Shown here: positions 11,691 to 23,571 of the stretch, piece by piece
Layout: the number at the start of each line of letters is the position of its first letter
How positions within the stretch are numbered: the stretch's first letter is position 1
NCBI GenBank assembly: GCA_949126835.1
Contig: CASBPS010000042.1
Coordinates: 558,001 to 622,000, forward strand
DNA: 64,000 nucleotides
From: Anisus vortex
Taxonomy: Eukaryota; Mollusca; Gastropoda; Planorbidae
Direction of reading: 5' to 3'
Position numbers and translations under genes: made by a program
The notes under the pieces: model-generated
The model's database searches: none
What the model was told of the DNA's origin: nothing
Seen by the model: only the letters and a program-made list of their open reading frames with translations

Positions 11691-13161
11691 CCCCCACACA
11701 CAGCTCCGTACGTATTTTTCACCGAACACACGCAAGATAAGAATGTAATGATTGCACAGACAATATAAGTTTAGCGTCGTACATCACGTGATCAATCGGA
11801 ATATGTATCTAATTTTAACAGAACCTGTGAGAAACGCTGTCTTCTTCCTTCAGTGTTACTGCAACCATAATAATAAATCTCCACAATATATTGATGTAAA
11901 ATTTACTACTTGTATGACGTTAAAACTCAAAATATATAATTATATCTCAAATTTTAAAGCATTTGTCTGATGAAACTTTTACATGGCAACAAACGTTAAG
12001 ATATATACAGACAGGCCATTGTGCAAGTACACATAGAGTATAAATAGATTATTTATGTATTAACATGATGTATGTAGACATGTTTAGATTCAATTTGATA
12101 TATTTATACGTTTCAGTCAACTACACAAGTGTGTACACCCAAGTGCCAGGTTTCATTGACTGGATCAACAAAAACAAAATATTAACACAACAGTTCTGGA
12201 GAGTACATTGGAAAGACAATTTGATCCACGACATGAAGGCAATAAACAAGAAACATCAAAAACAAATTGTTTCAAATTATTTATTCCAAATTTTACATTT
12301 AATATCGTATTGATTCTCAAAAATAAAAGAAACTGATCAGAACAACATTTTTAGTTTGACTGAATTTTACTTCCTTATATAAGATTTCTTGGTAATAAAT
12401 GCAATACGTTTTGTTAAGAAACTTGTGAATACCTCATAAGTCGCTTCTTTTGTTTATTGCCCAAAATTTGTGAAAATTTGGATCCGATTTCGAATAAGTG
12501 AAGTACCAACATTTTATGTATATTAAAATACTTTTAAAAATGCATGAAGTCTCCAAGCCTAATCACCACGAGACATCATTGTTAAATAAATTGGTCTTCA
12601 CCATAAAGTAATGAACCGACTCCGATTATTAATAAAATAATGATATATGTCACCTTGAGCAATCTTTATCTTTTACATCATTGTCTACATCAAAATGCTT
12701 CCTGTTTACTCCCCGTGTTGGGCGCTACAACTCGGACCCTTGTTTAAACTTTAGACATATATTTAGTAAACATTAAATCAGATTCAGGTAGGAAATTTAG
12801 AGAAAAACAGAAAGAAATACAAAACATACCAGAATTTCAGATTTTGAATTTTAATTAATCAAGTACTCGCTATCCAAACAATATTGCCCTCGATTCTCGA
12901 CCTCGTCCAAGTAGGAAAAGTAAAATTAAATGTTCATTTATTTCATTAAGTTTTCTTTGTGTTTATGCTAATATCGAGCTTTGTTTACCATATTTGTTAA
13001 TGCCCATGAAAGTATTATAATATGATAATAACAAAAGGGTTGGTTTAACACGCAGCGAAATTAAAATGTGTTTTCTTTATTTCTTATAGCTTAGTTATAG
13101 GAAATATTCTCTTAGAGCTACATCATTTTAGAGCAGCGATTTAAATACACAAATGTTGATG

Positions 13162-13690
13162 TGCTGGTTTAATAAGAGAAGATAAGATAAGATAAAATAA
13201 GATTGCTTAATTGATCCAAATAAATGGAAATTTCATTGGGTTATATCTATTCCGTCTTTCAGCATACTTAAAACAATATTAGAGAACAATTTCTACTCAA
13301 ACACAATAGACATTCGCGAAAACTATCATACTATTTATCATACAAGAACTAAGTAGGCCTATCATTTAGGAGTCAGCTATTGAGCCATTGTATTTCCTGG
13401 CTGAAAGATGATTCTTTTGAAAGAGTCTCACAGATAGTGGAACAAAAGAGTTCCTAAATCTCTCTGTTCTTGCTCTTCGACCACTTTGACTAGATATTAT
13501 GTGACTACCATGAAGCGGTTGTGCATGATCTTGGAGGATTTTATCAATCAGACAGGCACCTTAAACTGAAAATATCTGCAAGAGATGTTCATTCTGTCTG
13601 CTTAGTTCGAGAGGCTTTGTTTATTAGTGCACCAAATATAGTATAGAGAATCTTTGGTAAAAGAAAGTTAAGATAGGAAATCTTCTGCTA
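13162..13690 (-). mobile_element. LINE 3' end with (TCTTA)n tail
   Basis: On the minus strand a frame reads SQSGRRARTERFRNSFVPL followed by SVRLFQKNHLSARKYNG. This is the basic, Ser/Arg-rich C-terminus typical of many LINE ORF2 proteins. After the stop comes a short UTR and a TCTTATCTTATCTTATCT-type tail at the plus-strand left edge (13162-13190). 5' truncated and broken. It interrupts the central modules of copy B. Confidence 0.65.
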
Positions 13691-14585
13691 ATTTTGGAAG
13701 AACGTTTTTTTTTTTGGTGCACTGACATATACAATCTCCAACAGCTGACACCTAATAATTAATGTAACAAAATGTAAATGTTTCAATACAAATATTAAAC
13801 GAATTAAACAATCAATATAATTATTATCTTTGGGGAAAGGCAATATCTACACAAGGGATAAAACTAAAACAAAAAGTTCACATCTAAAAGTTTAGAGTTA
13901 CCGTTCTTTAACTTTTTTTTTTCACTATATGAAAGCAAAGCGTGCTACAATTTTTTTTTTTCAAATTCACGAAACGCAAAAATACATAAACTAGTGGTGT
14001 AATATGAAATATTTAAACATTAAATGTCATAAATATAGCATGAGAAGTAAAACGTTGATAACTTTAAAAGAATATATTGAATCAAATTTAGAATAACGCA
14101 ACATGGTTTTAATAATAATTATTATGTATATAGTGCTTGTTTCCATTAAATTTGGCATTCTCAGTGCCCTCTTGGCATAAATTGCAGAGGAAGTTATATG
14201 GGTGAGTAAAGTAAAAAGCGCCTAGTTTAAAGAGAAATGTATTTAAACGCTTTTTAAAGACTCTTTTGTCACAGAATCTCTCAGATGTTCCATATAGAAG
14301 GCGCCACAGATTCAAACGAAAGTGTGTAGAGATATAAAGTTATAAAAATGTATATTATAATATTATAAGGTTTACTCCGTTCAAAAAACTTTTATAGACC
14401 TCAGTGTAGACGTGGTTAGGCAGTAGTTCAACGTTCTATAGTATTTATTAATAAAATTAAACGTGAGTAAACACGATATAAAAAGAGGTTTACAGTGTGC
14501 AGTTGGAGGGAACAATTAAAATGATAAAGTTAAAACTGACGTACAATGAGAACTTTGCATCTAAAATAATTATTATATTCTAGCA

Positions 14586-14903
14586 CAGGGGTCGGTAACC
14601 GTTTTGTCTGAGAAAGCCATGGTCACCACATATTTTGAAAAGTAATTATGTGAGAGCCATACATTATATTTAAAACTAAAAATGCATTGTGTGTAATTTC
14701 AACACTAAAAGTACAATAATTATGTCACTGAATTATTTTTAATAACATTGTTATGCTGCAGTAGATTTAGCTCATTTATTGTAGAATGAAATATTGATAT
14801 GCAATTAATATGTATATCAAAGGAGTCAAAAGAAACATTTTTTTATAATCGAACATTTGTCTGAGAGCCTGATGCATCACTCAATAGCCACATCTGGCCC
14901 CTG
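14586..14903. mobile_element. 318-bp hAT-type MITE with perfect 8-bp target duplication
   Basis: Ends are CAGGGGTCGGTAACCG and CTGGCCCCTG. The 8-mer TTCTAGCA flanks it exactly at 14578-14585 and 14904-14911. Interior is AT-rich without coding potential; AGAGCC(A/T) boxes near both ends (around 14651 and 14865) resemble subterminal repeats. Confidence 0.9.
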
Positions 14904-15084
14904 TTCTAGCATGTAGTCAAACTATGTTTGAACAATCATAAATTTACTTGCCGTCGCCATGGAAATGTTTTAAGATATTATACATGCGTAGTAAATCAAG
15001 TTGGAAATTATTTTTTTTTTACATTTTATAATTGTTTCTTTTGTGATTTAGATTTCTTAAAACAAACATATGGCCCCGTAACCC

Positions 15085-15300
15085 AGAACCAATGGGCTTG
15101 TCAAAACCATTCTGCATGGTAACACCAGAGGATGGAAAAGAGAGGAGGAGAAAAGAAACGATGGGACGATAAATTCAGGGAATGGACAGGAACAAAACTG
15201 TGTGACGCTTTGAGAATGGCTGAGAGACGGACGGAATGAAGGAAGCTGGTGTAAATGTCATATGTGGCGCCCCCAACGGTCCAACAGACTACGGGATATG
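15085..15300 (+). mobile_element. LINE ORF2 C-terminal fragment
   Basis: A plus-strand frame reads KKRWDDKFREWTGTKLCDA then LRMAERRTE, stop, RKLV, stop. This is the familiar C-terminal WDD...REWTG...L...A..R..W..LV tail of a LINE reverse transcriptase family. Two in-frame stops make it a relic. It ends close to the CCCCCAACGGTCCAACAGACTACGGG block, which is typical of the 3' end of that ORF. Confidence 0.75.
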
Positions 15301-15518
15301 TAGGATGTAGGGTAGGAAAGAAATACATAGATAGCAGACGTTTACAAAAAGACTTGAATTTTTTTTAAAGTGGAATCTAAACAGAGTATGTCTTTTCACC
15401 CAGAAAAATGCCAACTGATAAGAGTATCCAAGAAAAATCAATAAATAATAGCAAACTACATCAAACTTTTTCATTCATGGTAAAGAACTATCTGAAACTA
15501 ACAATGCAAAGTAAATAT

Positions 15519-15663
15519 CCCATAGACAACGAACCAAGTGAGGTAGGATTATAACGTGTGGGCACCCCAGTGTGATGAGGGGATTGTGTGACCAGTACGA
15601 TGCGCTCGTTACTGTGCTTCTCACACGATATATCCTCATCTCACTTGGTTCGTTGTCTATGGG
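15519..15663. mobile_element. Short hairpin MITE
   Basis: CCCATAGACAACGAACCAAG at the left and its exact reverse complement at the right, with pairing extending to at least 24 bases. The loop is about 90 bases. Transcribed, it would fold into one long hairpin. Family not recognised. Confidence 0.75.
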
Positions 15664-17023
15664 CTATGACGGCTGCTCGCTGAACTAGACTTGTTGCATC
15701 AACAATGCTTGATATTTTTATTTAACGTGCCGTTTCTCTGGCGGTCTACCTTCCTTGCTTCACGTATTCTCATGCACACATGTTGAAAGGATGATATTTT
15801 AAAATAAAACCTTCTTGAGCCTAGGCTATAGTAATACGGCTGTCATTAGTCACCACTAGAGAAAGTATACAAACAGCACATGCTTTTTGTCAGGTGATTG
15901 CACAAGCTCTATTGCTATATTATATACTCGTGTGACGTAGTGTGTATTTATTAACCCGTCACTCTCCAGTGAACATCCGGGTCAAATAAGCACAGTTTAC
16001 ACCGCATTGAGAAAATATGACAAGGTGGTGAAATATTATTTTGTGTGTGTGTCAAGTCTATATTTAGCTGACTGTTTTTTTACCAAAATTACACAACTTA
16101 TGTATGCATCATGCATGTTGTGCTTGTGTTCTTGTAATCTGCAATGTAATAAAACCACAATAAAGAAATCTTATCAATCTTATCATCAAGAAAGCATTTG
16201 GTAGGTGTAGGGTAGGGGTGGGGGGGTTGCAGACATTCACTGGGCTATTATGATTTGATGCAGACAGTGTGATTAGTTAAATTGTTCTGAAACTAATATT
16301 CTTACTTGTACTACTCATATTTCTAAGCTTTAGATCCGAATAGCATTAACATTTCGGTTTGGTAAATAGACAAGGAGAATTATAGACTGTTTTAAATTAG
16401 GTTACGTCTTGGGTCCTTAACAATATAAGGAGAATAAAACAAATGAAACCTAATGCAATAATCTAAACCTTGTCTACCGATGATTGAATAAATATTGTTT
16501 ATTTTAACAAAATGTGAATGATTTTTTTCATGAGTTGATATCTAGCCTCATTTAGATATCTTCCTAAACTTGCGTTATTAGCAATTTATTTGTATGGTTG
16601 TATTTGCCCCCCCCCCCCCCCAAAAAAATCACTTTCACTTTTGACTGACCCGTCTAGCAACAATTTGTCCCCTCACGTGTGCCTTTTCTAAACCAATGAC
16701 ATGTGACATACGTGAGGTTGTCTTTACCTGTGCTAATCTTTAAAAATAGATATTGAAATAGGCAAATCATTTTTTTAGTTCATTTGCTCTGACAATTTTC
16801 TAACTCCACATTAAGTTGATTAAACGTCTTTTGAAGATGTTGTACATACATCTTTGTTTCTAAAATCAATGTAAGTATTTATTCTTCATTTTGTGTATCT
16901 GTAATTACTCAAAAATAACAACAACCATTTAATCTTTCGGTTTACTCTTTAAATCTAGATTTTCTTCTGGGAATAGGACATTTACTTGAACTAATGTAGC
17001 CATTGCTCTTTTTGAGGTTGTTA
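15664..17023. other. Unassigned DNA
   Basis: No recognisable gene or transposon. Contains a G run at 16219 and a C run at 16609. Short ORFs such as the one at 16007-16204 have no family resemblance. Confidence 0.5.
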
Positions 17024-17476
17024 AAGACCAAGTGAAGAGGTTTTTCTCAAAGGAACGAGATTTGGAATAGCCTCATAAGGCTGTGACGTTTAAGAAAGGA
17101 AAAAAGATAAATAGAACTCGACGCTATAAATCTGTATTTAACCATTTTGTTAAAAATAAGAACCGGGAAAAGATTCAAAACATGTGGCAATAGATTCAAA
17201 ACACGTGATAATATTAATTTTTCCTAGTCTAAATCCTTTCTCTTACGTCACTTTCCTATGTTGCCGGAAATAAAAACATCCCAAATGGCTACGAGATTTG
17301 GATTTTCCTTCCGAAAAACACACACATTTAAGTGCAAATATTGAACTAATTACTTAAAATTTACCTTTGATATTTTGTATTAATGATTTCTATTAACATT
17401 TAGATGCTGAATACACTATTTACTATACAAATCAAATGTTTACTCAATTTTGATAAAAAGCTCTTCACTTGGTCAT
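17024..17476. mobile_element. 453-bp TIR element
   Basis: GACCAAGTGAAGAG at 17026 is matched by CTCTTCACTTGGTC at 17461, inverted. The direct trinucleotide TTA flanks it (17021-17023, 17477-17479), which would fit a PIF/Harbinger-type 3-bp duplication, but three bases are weak evidence. No transposase. Confidence 0.6.
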
Positions 17477-19211
17477 TTACGTAAAATGTTTGAAGTGAAA
17501 AAAAACATTATAATTTAAAAGTAAACATTTAGCAGTCTTACGATATCAAGCAGAAACTACAAGTATTAACCAACAGACCGTTTTAATAAATATACACTAA
17601 ATCAAAAGTAGAAAACAGCATCGGTCTATTTGTGTCTGCTATTACTAATGCATTGACATTCTCATTCTTATCTTCAACAAATTAAGGCCGATAATGTATT
17701 TTTCGCCAATAGCGCACAAAACTTTCTTTCTGAAAGCTGTGCAGTAATCTTTCGTGCAATTCTTTCAAATTTGCAGAAACCCAATAAAGTCAAAGTTCTG
17801 TTAATTCAATTTTTAAATAGCTTCATCTCTCATGAACAAACTGATATCAGGATTTCAACGTTCAGTCTATGAGCTTCAACTTTTACAAAAGCGACAGCTT
17901 CTTTGGGTGTAAATGAAGGTCTAAAAACAATATATGCCATACTAAACTGTCACTGAGACCACGCTTGGTTGAATTATTCTAACCGTCTCGACACGGTATT
18001 TGTATTTCAAGGGTATGTACTCGTAGTGTAGTTTCATTGGTCTTTGGATCATTAGTATGTGTCATGTGCAAAAAACTTAAGCCCAAATTTGGTCAGTGTT
18101 ACAGCTGGAAATATTTAGCTTTCGATGGAAATGAAATAGCGAGCTAAACATCTTCAGAACTACCTTAATTGATTCATTATTCCTTGCGAACACAAAACCG
18201 CTGTATATTATTTGTGAAGCCTTCATGAGGTCAAGTGAAGATTTAAAAAAAATAATTAAGATGTCAAGAACATCTGCCGCACTTCTCACACTTCACTAGG
18301 CGCTATGTTGTAGACATTAAATAAAAAACATTGGTCCTTTCTGCCTCAACTTATTTTCATACATGTAATACATGTAAATAATCAAAGTTTCCAGATGAAT
18401 TTTGGATACGAGTTATATTTATCCTTAAATTAAATGTTAATTAAAATATTTAGCTATTGATTTTTTTTCATATGTCCTACTACAAATGTATATACATTTT
18501 ATTTATCAATCTAACTAAAATATAGCTTATAAATATTTCCACCAAGTTGCGATACATTATTTTGATAAATAATCAATACATTTTATTGTGCCTGGTAAAT
18601 CGTTAACTAAAAAAATCTAAATGGCCGCCATTTCCATCGCAGCCATCAGAAAATAGTTTTATTAACGTTTACTCGGCCTGTTTCTACTATCTTACTATGT
18701 ATATACCAAAAATGATCATGATGCGTGTACACATAAATAAAATATGTTTTAACTGGCTCCCAGCCCTTAGCTTTGCAAATGTTTTAGCGGGCAAAGGACC
18801 AGATCTTTCAATGGCATATCGACACAATTCCATCATGTATTGAAGTTTTTAAATTAGGGATCTAGACATATTTTTTTATTACAACAAATTTTGTCAAATT
18901 TTCAGCCACAGCGGCCATGTATAATTTTAGCTGTTTTAGCCATTTCAAGAGCTCCGAAAACTGTGCCTATAATTTGTGTCTAACCAAGGACAATAATTTC
19001 ATGAATAAATGAGTTGACTATAGAATGATGTTGCAAATTTGCACCAAACTGTATAAAATAGAAAATAAATATTTCTATGTTGTAAATATTTTTTAAAATT
19101 TTTTTTTTATGTATTGTACTGTTGGACTACTAACATCTTATATTTTTTTCAATACAATTTTTACAAAAATCATGATATTAAGTGTTTAAAAAAGCTTTAT
19201 CTGAATTTCAG
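17477..19211. other. Unassigned, possibly upstream region of the trypsin-like pseudogene
   Basis: AT-rich, with isolated GGCCGCC-type spots near 18622 and 18910. No coding frame convinces. A 5' untranslated exon for the gene at 19212 would be expected here but cannot be placed. Confidence 0.4.
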
Positions 19212-21878
19212 TATAAATTCATCACAATGTCTACACAGCCAAGAAACGATGAAACGGTAGATAACAGTTCAATCAAACAAGACACCTGCCTGTATAAGTC
19301 AATAGAAAATGTAAGTAAACTTTTTTTTTCTTTTTTAAATTGTACTTGTTTATAGATAGTAATGCGGTAAAAGAAGGAAATTCAGGACACACATAGTCAC
19401 AACCTGGAAAAATCATCACATATCAAAAGTATTACTGACGGACAGAAGGGTAACACATTAAACAGCTTTGAGATTAAGTTAGGATCTTTACAAACGAGAG
19501 AGAAATAAGGCTAAATGAGCAATATTAAAGTAGCGTTTAAAGCTTTAAAAATGTTGTGGTTTTAGGGGCATACAATTATTTTTGACGCTAATGCCATATT
19601 TACATAGTTTCAAACCTATTTCAATGCCAATAATATTGCTATAGAGAAGATGGAATATGAATACTACATCATACAACTCAACCCAACTTATATGGACGTC
19701 GTCATAGACTTCCACAGTAACACTGCATTTATTTTGACTAAATAGAAAGTTGTAGAATAGATTGTATTGACTATCATCATCATCATCATCAATCCCGTTC
19801 AATCAATGACCGTTGTGGTAGTTGAGGAGAGCGAATGGACACTTCGGCTGTCAACTTTCTTCACTTTTGCATATTTTGAGCGGTTGTCAATAGTTTATTG
19901 AACTGCAGCCCTGTCCAATACTTTACATTGTCGAACCAGCATCTCGGCTGACGGCCTCTCCTACACCCACCTTCCACCGTGCCCTGGAGGATTGTTTTTG
20001 TCAAGCTATTGTGCTGCAACACATGACCGAACCATGTCAGTTTGCGCCGTTTGATTGTTGCCAAAATGTTTTCTTGAGAACCTGCAATTGAGGATATTCT
20101 GTCCCACACATACGCACTATTCCTGTGTTCTACATAGGAGATTTGAAGTATTTTTCTCATGCATTTATTTTCGAAAGCCTGCAACTTGTTTTAGTTGCTG
20201 ATTGAAGCGTACATGTCCTACTTCCATACAGAACAATAATTCTGACAAGGGCTCTGTAAAGTCTGAGCTTTGTTGGGAGACCAATGCTTTTACTGGTCCA
20301 GATTCCTTTTAGGCGAGCCGTTGTCGCCATTGCAGTCCCAATCCTTGCTCGAATTACTGACTCACAGCGTCCGTCTGCGGATATGATTGCTCATAGATAT
20401 TTGAAATTAATATACTTCTTCCAGTTGTCGTTTGTTCAATATGATGTTTGCACTTCTGACATCTGTGGTGTTGATCATTTTTTTTTTACTACAGCACGCA
20501 CTATATAAACATTTGTAATATTTAAAACATAACTTGTTAATCTTCCCAGGAAAATCTAAGCATTAAGTCTCCAAGTACAGAATGCAAAAACAGTGATTGT
20601 GAAGGTATTTATTATCAATTGTTTTTATAAATAAAATATAAAATAATTATTATGTAAACTAATAATATATTAAGTATTTCATACTATAAATGTTTAAAAA
20701 CAATTATATGAAATAGTTTTGAAGTATAAAATAAACATTACAGATTGTGTTCCTGGTAAAAAAAGATGACCAGTCTAATGGAAAGTGCTTTCTGTTAATA
20801 GGTAATATAGTGTTACAGTTATTTATAATTTAATTTGTTCATTTTTTAAATTTTGTTTTATAGTTCGATAAATAAAAATATGCATTAATTACATAGAGTT
20901 TAATGTATTTCTATTTACCTGTACAAGTGACCATGAAAGCCAGATTTCGGAAGGTGGGGAGGCGGATCTCCACCAACACAAGAACAACTGTACGAAGAAT
21001 CCAGGTCATCTAGACTTTATACCCATTGAATCATTCAGACTAAAACATATACCTGAAGATCATCAGGTCATTGACTTGCACGAATACATTAAAGCTGTAG
21101 CTGATGTGACTGTTAAACTAAGTGTCGCCATGACCAGTCCAGACAGACCAGAGTTTTGGCCAAACACAAATAACCCATTCTTTTTCTCTGCGATGAGAGG
21201 AAAGACAACATTGAGGACAGGAACTGGGATGGTGTGGAAAGTGTTGAAGTTCACAGATGAAGACGAACATTGGAAGCATGGATCTACTACATGTCTATGT
21301 GATAAATGTAAAGCTTCAGACGAACCCAGCAAAGTTTGGTGGGAGATTTATGTGAGGACGGCTGCACATGTGGTTGTTGATGACATTGAGGCAAGCCACA
21401 CGACCTTGCGTTTGTTTTATGATAGAGAAGACAGTGAAGTGGTTATTCTTAAAGATAAGGTATGTGTTGATGAAGTATTCATTGAGCGAGATAGGTGGAG
21501 GAAATGGAGAAACATTTTGCTGATGTCAGGAAGAAAGTCTACCTCAGATATACTCAAGGTTTTCGTACTGATGATTTTAACTTTATAGTGTCACATCCTC
21601 ATGGATGTAATAAACAGGTCAGTGTAGGTCAATTGAAGGGCTATTTACCTGTGGGGGATGATAAAAATGACAATCAGTTGACCTACACAACATGTACATG
21701 TCCAGGAAGTAGCGGAGCCTTTGTCCACTTTATGGGATTATATGGTTGGTGTTTTGAACGTGTTCATAGTGGAAGTTTAGAGTCTGGACTTAATGTCAGT
21801 TCAGTTTTTTCAAGATCTGTATTAACCTGTGTGTCAAAATGCAAACGTACAAAATGTAGGATGTTTGGTGTCTTTTAA
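19212..21878 (+). pseudogene. Trypsin-like serine protease-domain gene, copy 1, probably broken
   Basis: Seen: exon 1 follows TTTCAG and has ATG at 19227, ending at 19310 before GTAAGT. Exon 2 is 20550-20604 (after TTCCCAG, before GTATTT), ending in phase 1. A possible 12-base exon lies at 20744-20755 in the same phase. The main exon should begin at 20927 and runs to the stop at 21876-21878. Translated, it carries GTGMVW, then RTAAHVV (candidate catalytic His, as in trypsin TAAH), LFYDRED (possible Asp), VSHPHGC and CPGSSGAF (candidate catalytic Ser). Known: that order fits chymotrypsin-fold peptidases; I recall similar uncharacterised gastropod proteins. Defects: the acceptor reads CAA where copy 2 has CAG, and a 46-base deletion near 21496 relative to copy 2 shifts the frame, so His and Ser parts lie in different frames. 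Alternative: a live gene using a shifted acceptor, which gives an early stop and is unlikely. Confidence 0.75.
19770..20480 (-). mobile_element. RTE-like LINE 3' fragment in intron 1
   Basis: The minus strand encodes a LINE ORF2 thumb and C-terminus. Near 20380-20230 pieces such as RARIGTAMATTARLKGIW and KLRLYRALVRIIVLYG appear. From 20184 to 19861 follow CMRKILQISYVEHRNSAYVW, RRKLTWFGHVLQHNSLTK and GRQPRCWFDNVKYWTGLQ. At least one frameshift separates the parts near 20185. The element ends in a (GAT)n-type tail at 19777-19792, common for RTE-like LINEs. It lies antisense inside the first intron of the protease pseudogene and is missing its 5' part. Confidence 0.85.
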
Positions 21879-22120
21879 ATCAATCTGAATAAAATAAACA
21901 CGTAAAAAAATGTATCTACAATAGGACATCTTGTCATTCCATGACATACATTTAAACGAACATTGACAATACTTGAAATTGTATTATCTAATGAAATACT
22001 AATATTTTAAATAAACATATACACCGTTTACAAACAGAAAACAAGTTTACACATACATGAAAAAAAAATGATTAAATTAACATTTCATCTTGTTAAAGAA
22101 AACGAAAAAAAGGGAATAAA
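20790..22120. repeat. Segmental duplicate, partner of 40025-41212
   Basis: Intron, main exon and 3' flank of the protease pseudogene share diverged similarity with 40025-41212, including the intronic stretch before the acceptor and the AGGACATCTTGTCATTC block downstream (21924, 41034). Intron retention means the copy arose by DNA duplication, not by retroposition. Confidence 0.8.
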
Positions 22121-22553
22121 AAGCTTTATGTAAACTTATTAATCTAAGGGAAATAACAATTCAAATGATACATTGACATAAAAATTTACTCAGTTAAAGT
22201 TATTGCTAAAATAGTTTAATCTTAGTATTGTACTTTATTTTCAATTGAAATCTTTGTTATGAAAAATTGAAAAATAACAACGTATTAGTTATAATGTGAA
22301 TTGGACCTATTTGTTTTTACTTAAATTCCAATTCACTTAAAGTTGTATGTGTTCTATTGAAAATTGTGAATTTAAATGATTTGAGCTAAAAGGTTTCTCT
22401 TTGAATAAATGTATTGTCTTTATTCTACTATACTTTGCTAATTTTGTTTTGTAAACAAACAAAAAAATCATACTTTTTTTTCGTTTTAGTACTCATTTTG
22501 CAATCTATGTTTTCTAAAAAGATTAACTTAACGTACCTTTTTTTTATTAATGT
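22121..22553. other. Unassigned AT-rich DNA
   Basis: No gene, repeat family or structure recognised. Confidence 0.5.
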
Positions 22554-22669
22554 AATGGGCCGTATTGCTGCTGAGAGTTAACACCCTTACCCATTTTACA
22601 AGTCAGTCATATAAGTTTGACTTGTATAAGGGGCAAGGGTGTTAACTCTCAGCAGTAATACGGACCATT
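22554..22669. mobile_element. 116-bp hairpin MITE
   Basis: The left arm (GCTGCTGAGAGTTAACACCC core) pairs with an inverted copy at the right over about 39 bases with few mismatches, leaving a ~40-base loop. Length and symmetry fit a tiny MITE. It would form a pre-miRNA-like stem if transcribed, but no evidence supports a miRNA. Confidence 0.7.
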
Positions 22670-23571
22670 GACTTGTATACAATTATCCTGTTTGTTACAA
22701 TACTACTGTGAGGATTAAAAATATATATCGTTGTTTTAGTAGGACACTATTTGTATAATCTCTAGCCTGGTGTTAATGTAGGGAATAAACGAGTGACGTT
22801 TTACAATAGAAACAATGACGTAGTAGTTAGATTGAACGTAGCGTAGATTTGGCATAGAACGAGAGACGACCTTAAGATTTGGTAGCGGCAAGACGTGATA
22901 GACTAGGCTATGGAAACTGTTGTATATTTGCATTCATCTTGTATATAAGTTGTTGAAGAATTCTGAATTAAATATTAGTTATCATTTTACTACAAGCCGG
23001 CAGTTTGTTTATTGATTGTAAGTAGATAATGTGATCTCCCTGAGAAATGTATGCATAACATTTACAAAATAACGGTCACAACTACCATATTTACTACTAA
23101 ATATTACTTTTTAATTAAATGAGCATTAATTGCACGATAAATAAAATAAAATAATTTTTTTTATATTTTTTTTTATTAACACTAGCACGATAATAAGTGG
23201 CCAGACGTAAAGACGATAATATTTAGGCCTATTTATACATTATTAGTGATATATAATATACAAAACAAGAAAGAAATACAAATATTGGAATCAAAATATG
23301 TTTGACTTGGTTGAAAAAAAATGTGTCCTTTGAATGACCGTCATTTTGACGGGCATAGAAAATGGTAAACTTATCTTTAACAATAAGTTAAACAAAACCG
23401 TAATAAAAAATTGTGAAAGAGGTGTTAGTGATATGTAGGTGGTGGACTATTTATGTAATTTTTTCTTACCTAAAAGCTATAGATTACACCTTTTGTTGCG
23501 CAATAAAAATTTTCATACACAAAAGAGAGGAGGGTGGGGGTGTATGTCTCAATATTATCTTATGTTATACA
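22670..23571. other. Unassigned, in part repeat flank
   Basis: The stretch 23170-23450 resembles 43580-43860 (shared ACGATAATAAGTGG...CAGACGTAAAGAC), so it is the outer flank module common to copies C and F. The rest is unassigned. Confidence 0.45.

Larger units (their letters stand above)
9921..15060. repeat. Modular inverted-arm repeat, copy B
   Basis: The left arm starts near 9930 (GGACCGAAAATGTTGGTATAC) and contains AATGAGGCTGTTCAAAAA near 10188. Central modules follow at 12270, 12592 (GGTCTTCACCATAAAGTAATG), 13090 and 14205-14340. The remainder near 14925 (CATAAATTTACTTGCCG) matches copy A at 6114. Interrupted by a 10-bp tandem array, a TIR-like element, a LINE fragment and a hAT-type MITE. 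No gene is evident in the gaps. Confidence 0.6.

Noticed and set aside
20284..20508. 74-residue plus-strand ORF
   Set aside because: Antisense of the LINE fragment on the minus strand.
21063..21332. Minus-strand ORF over the protease exon, with a parallel one at 40297-40557
   Set aside because: Shadow of the protease frame; the two resemble each other only because the exons are paralogous.
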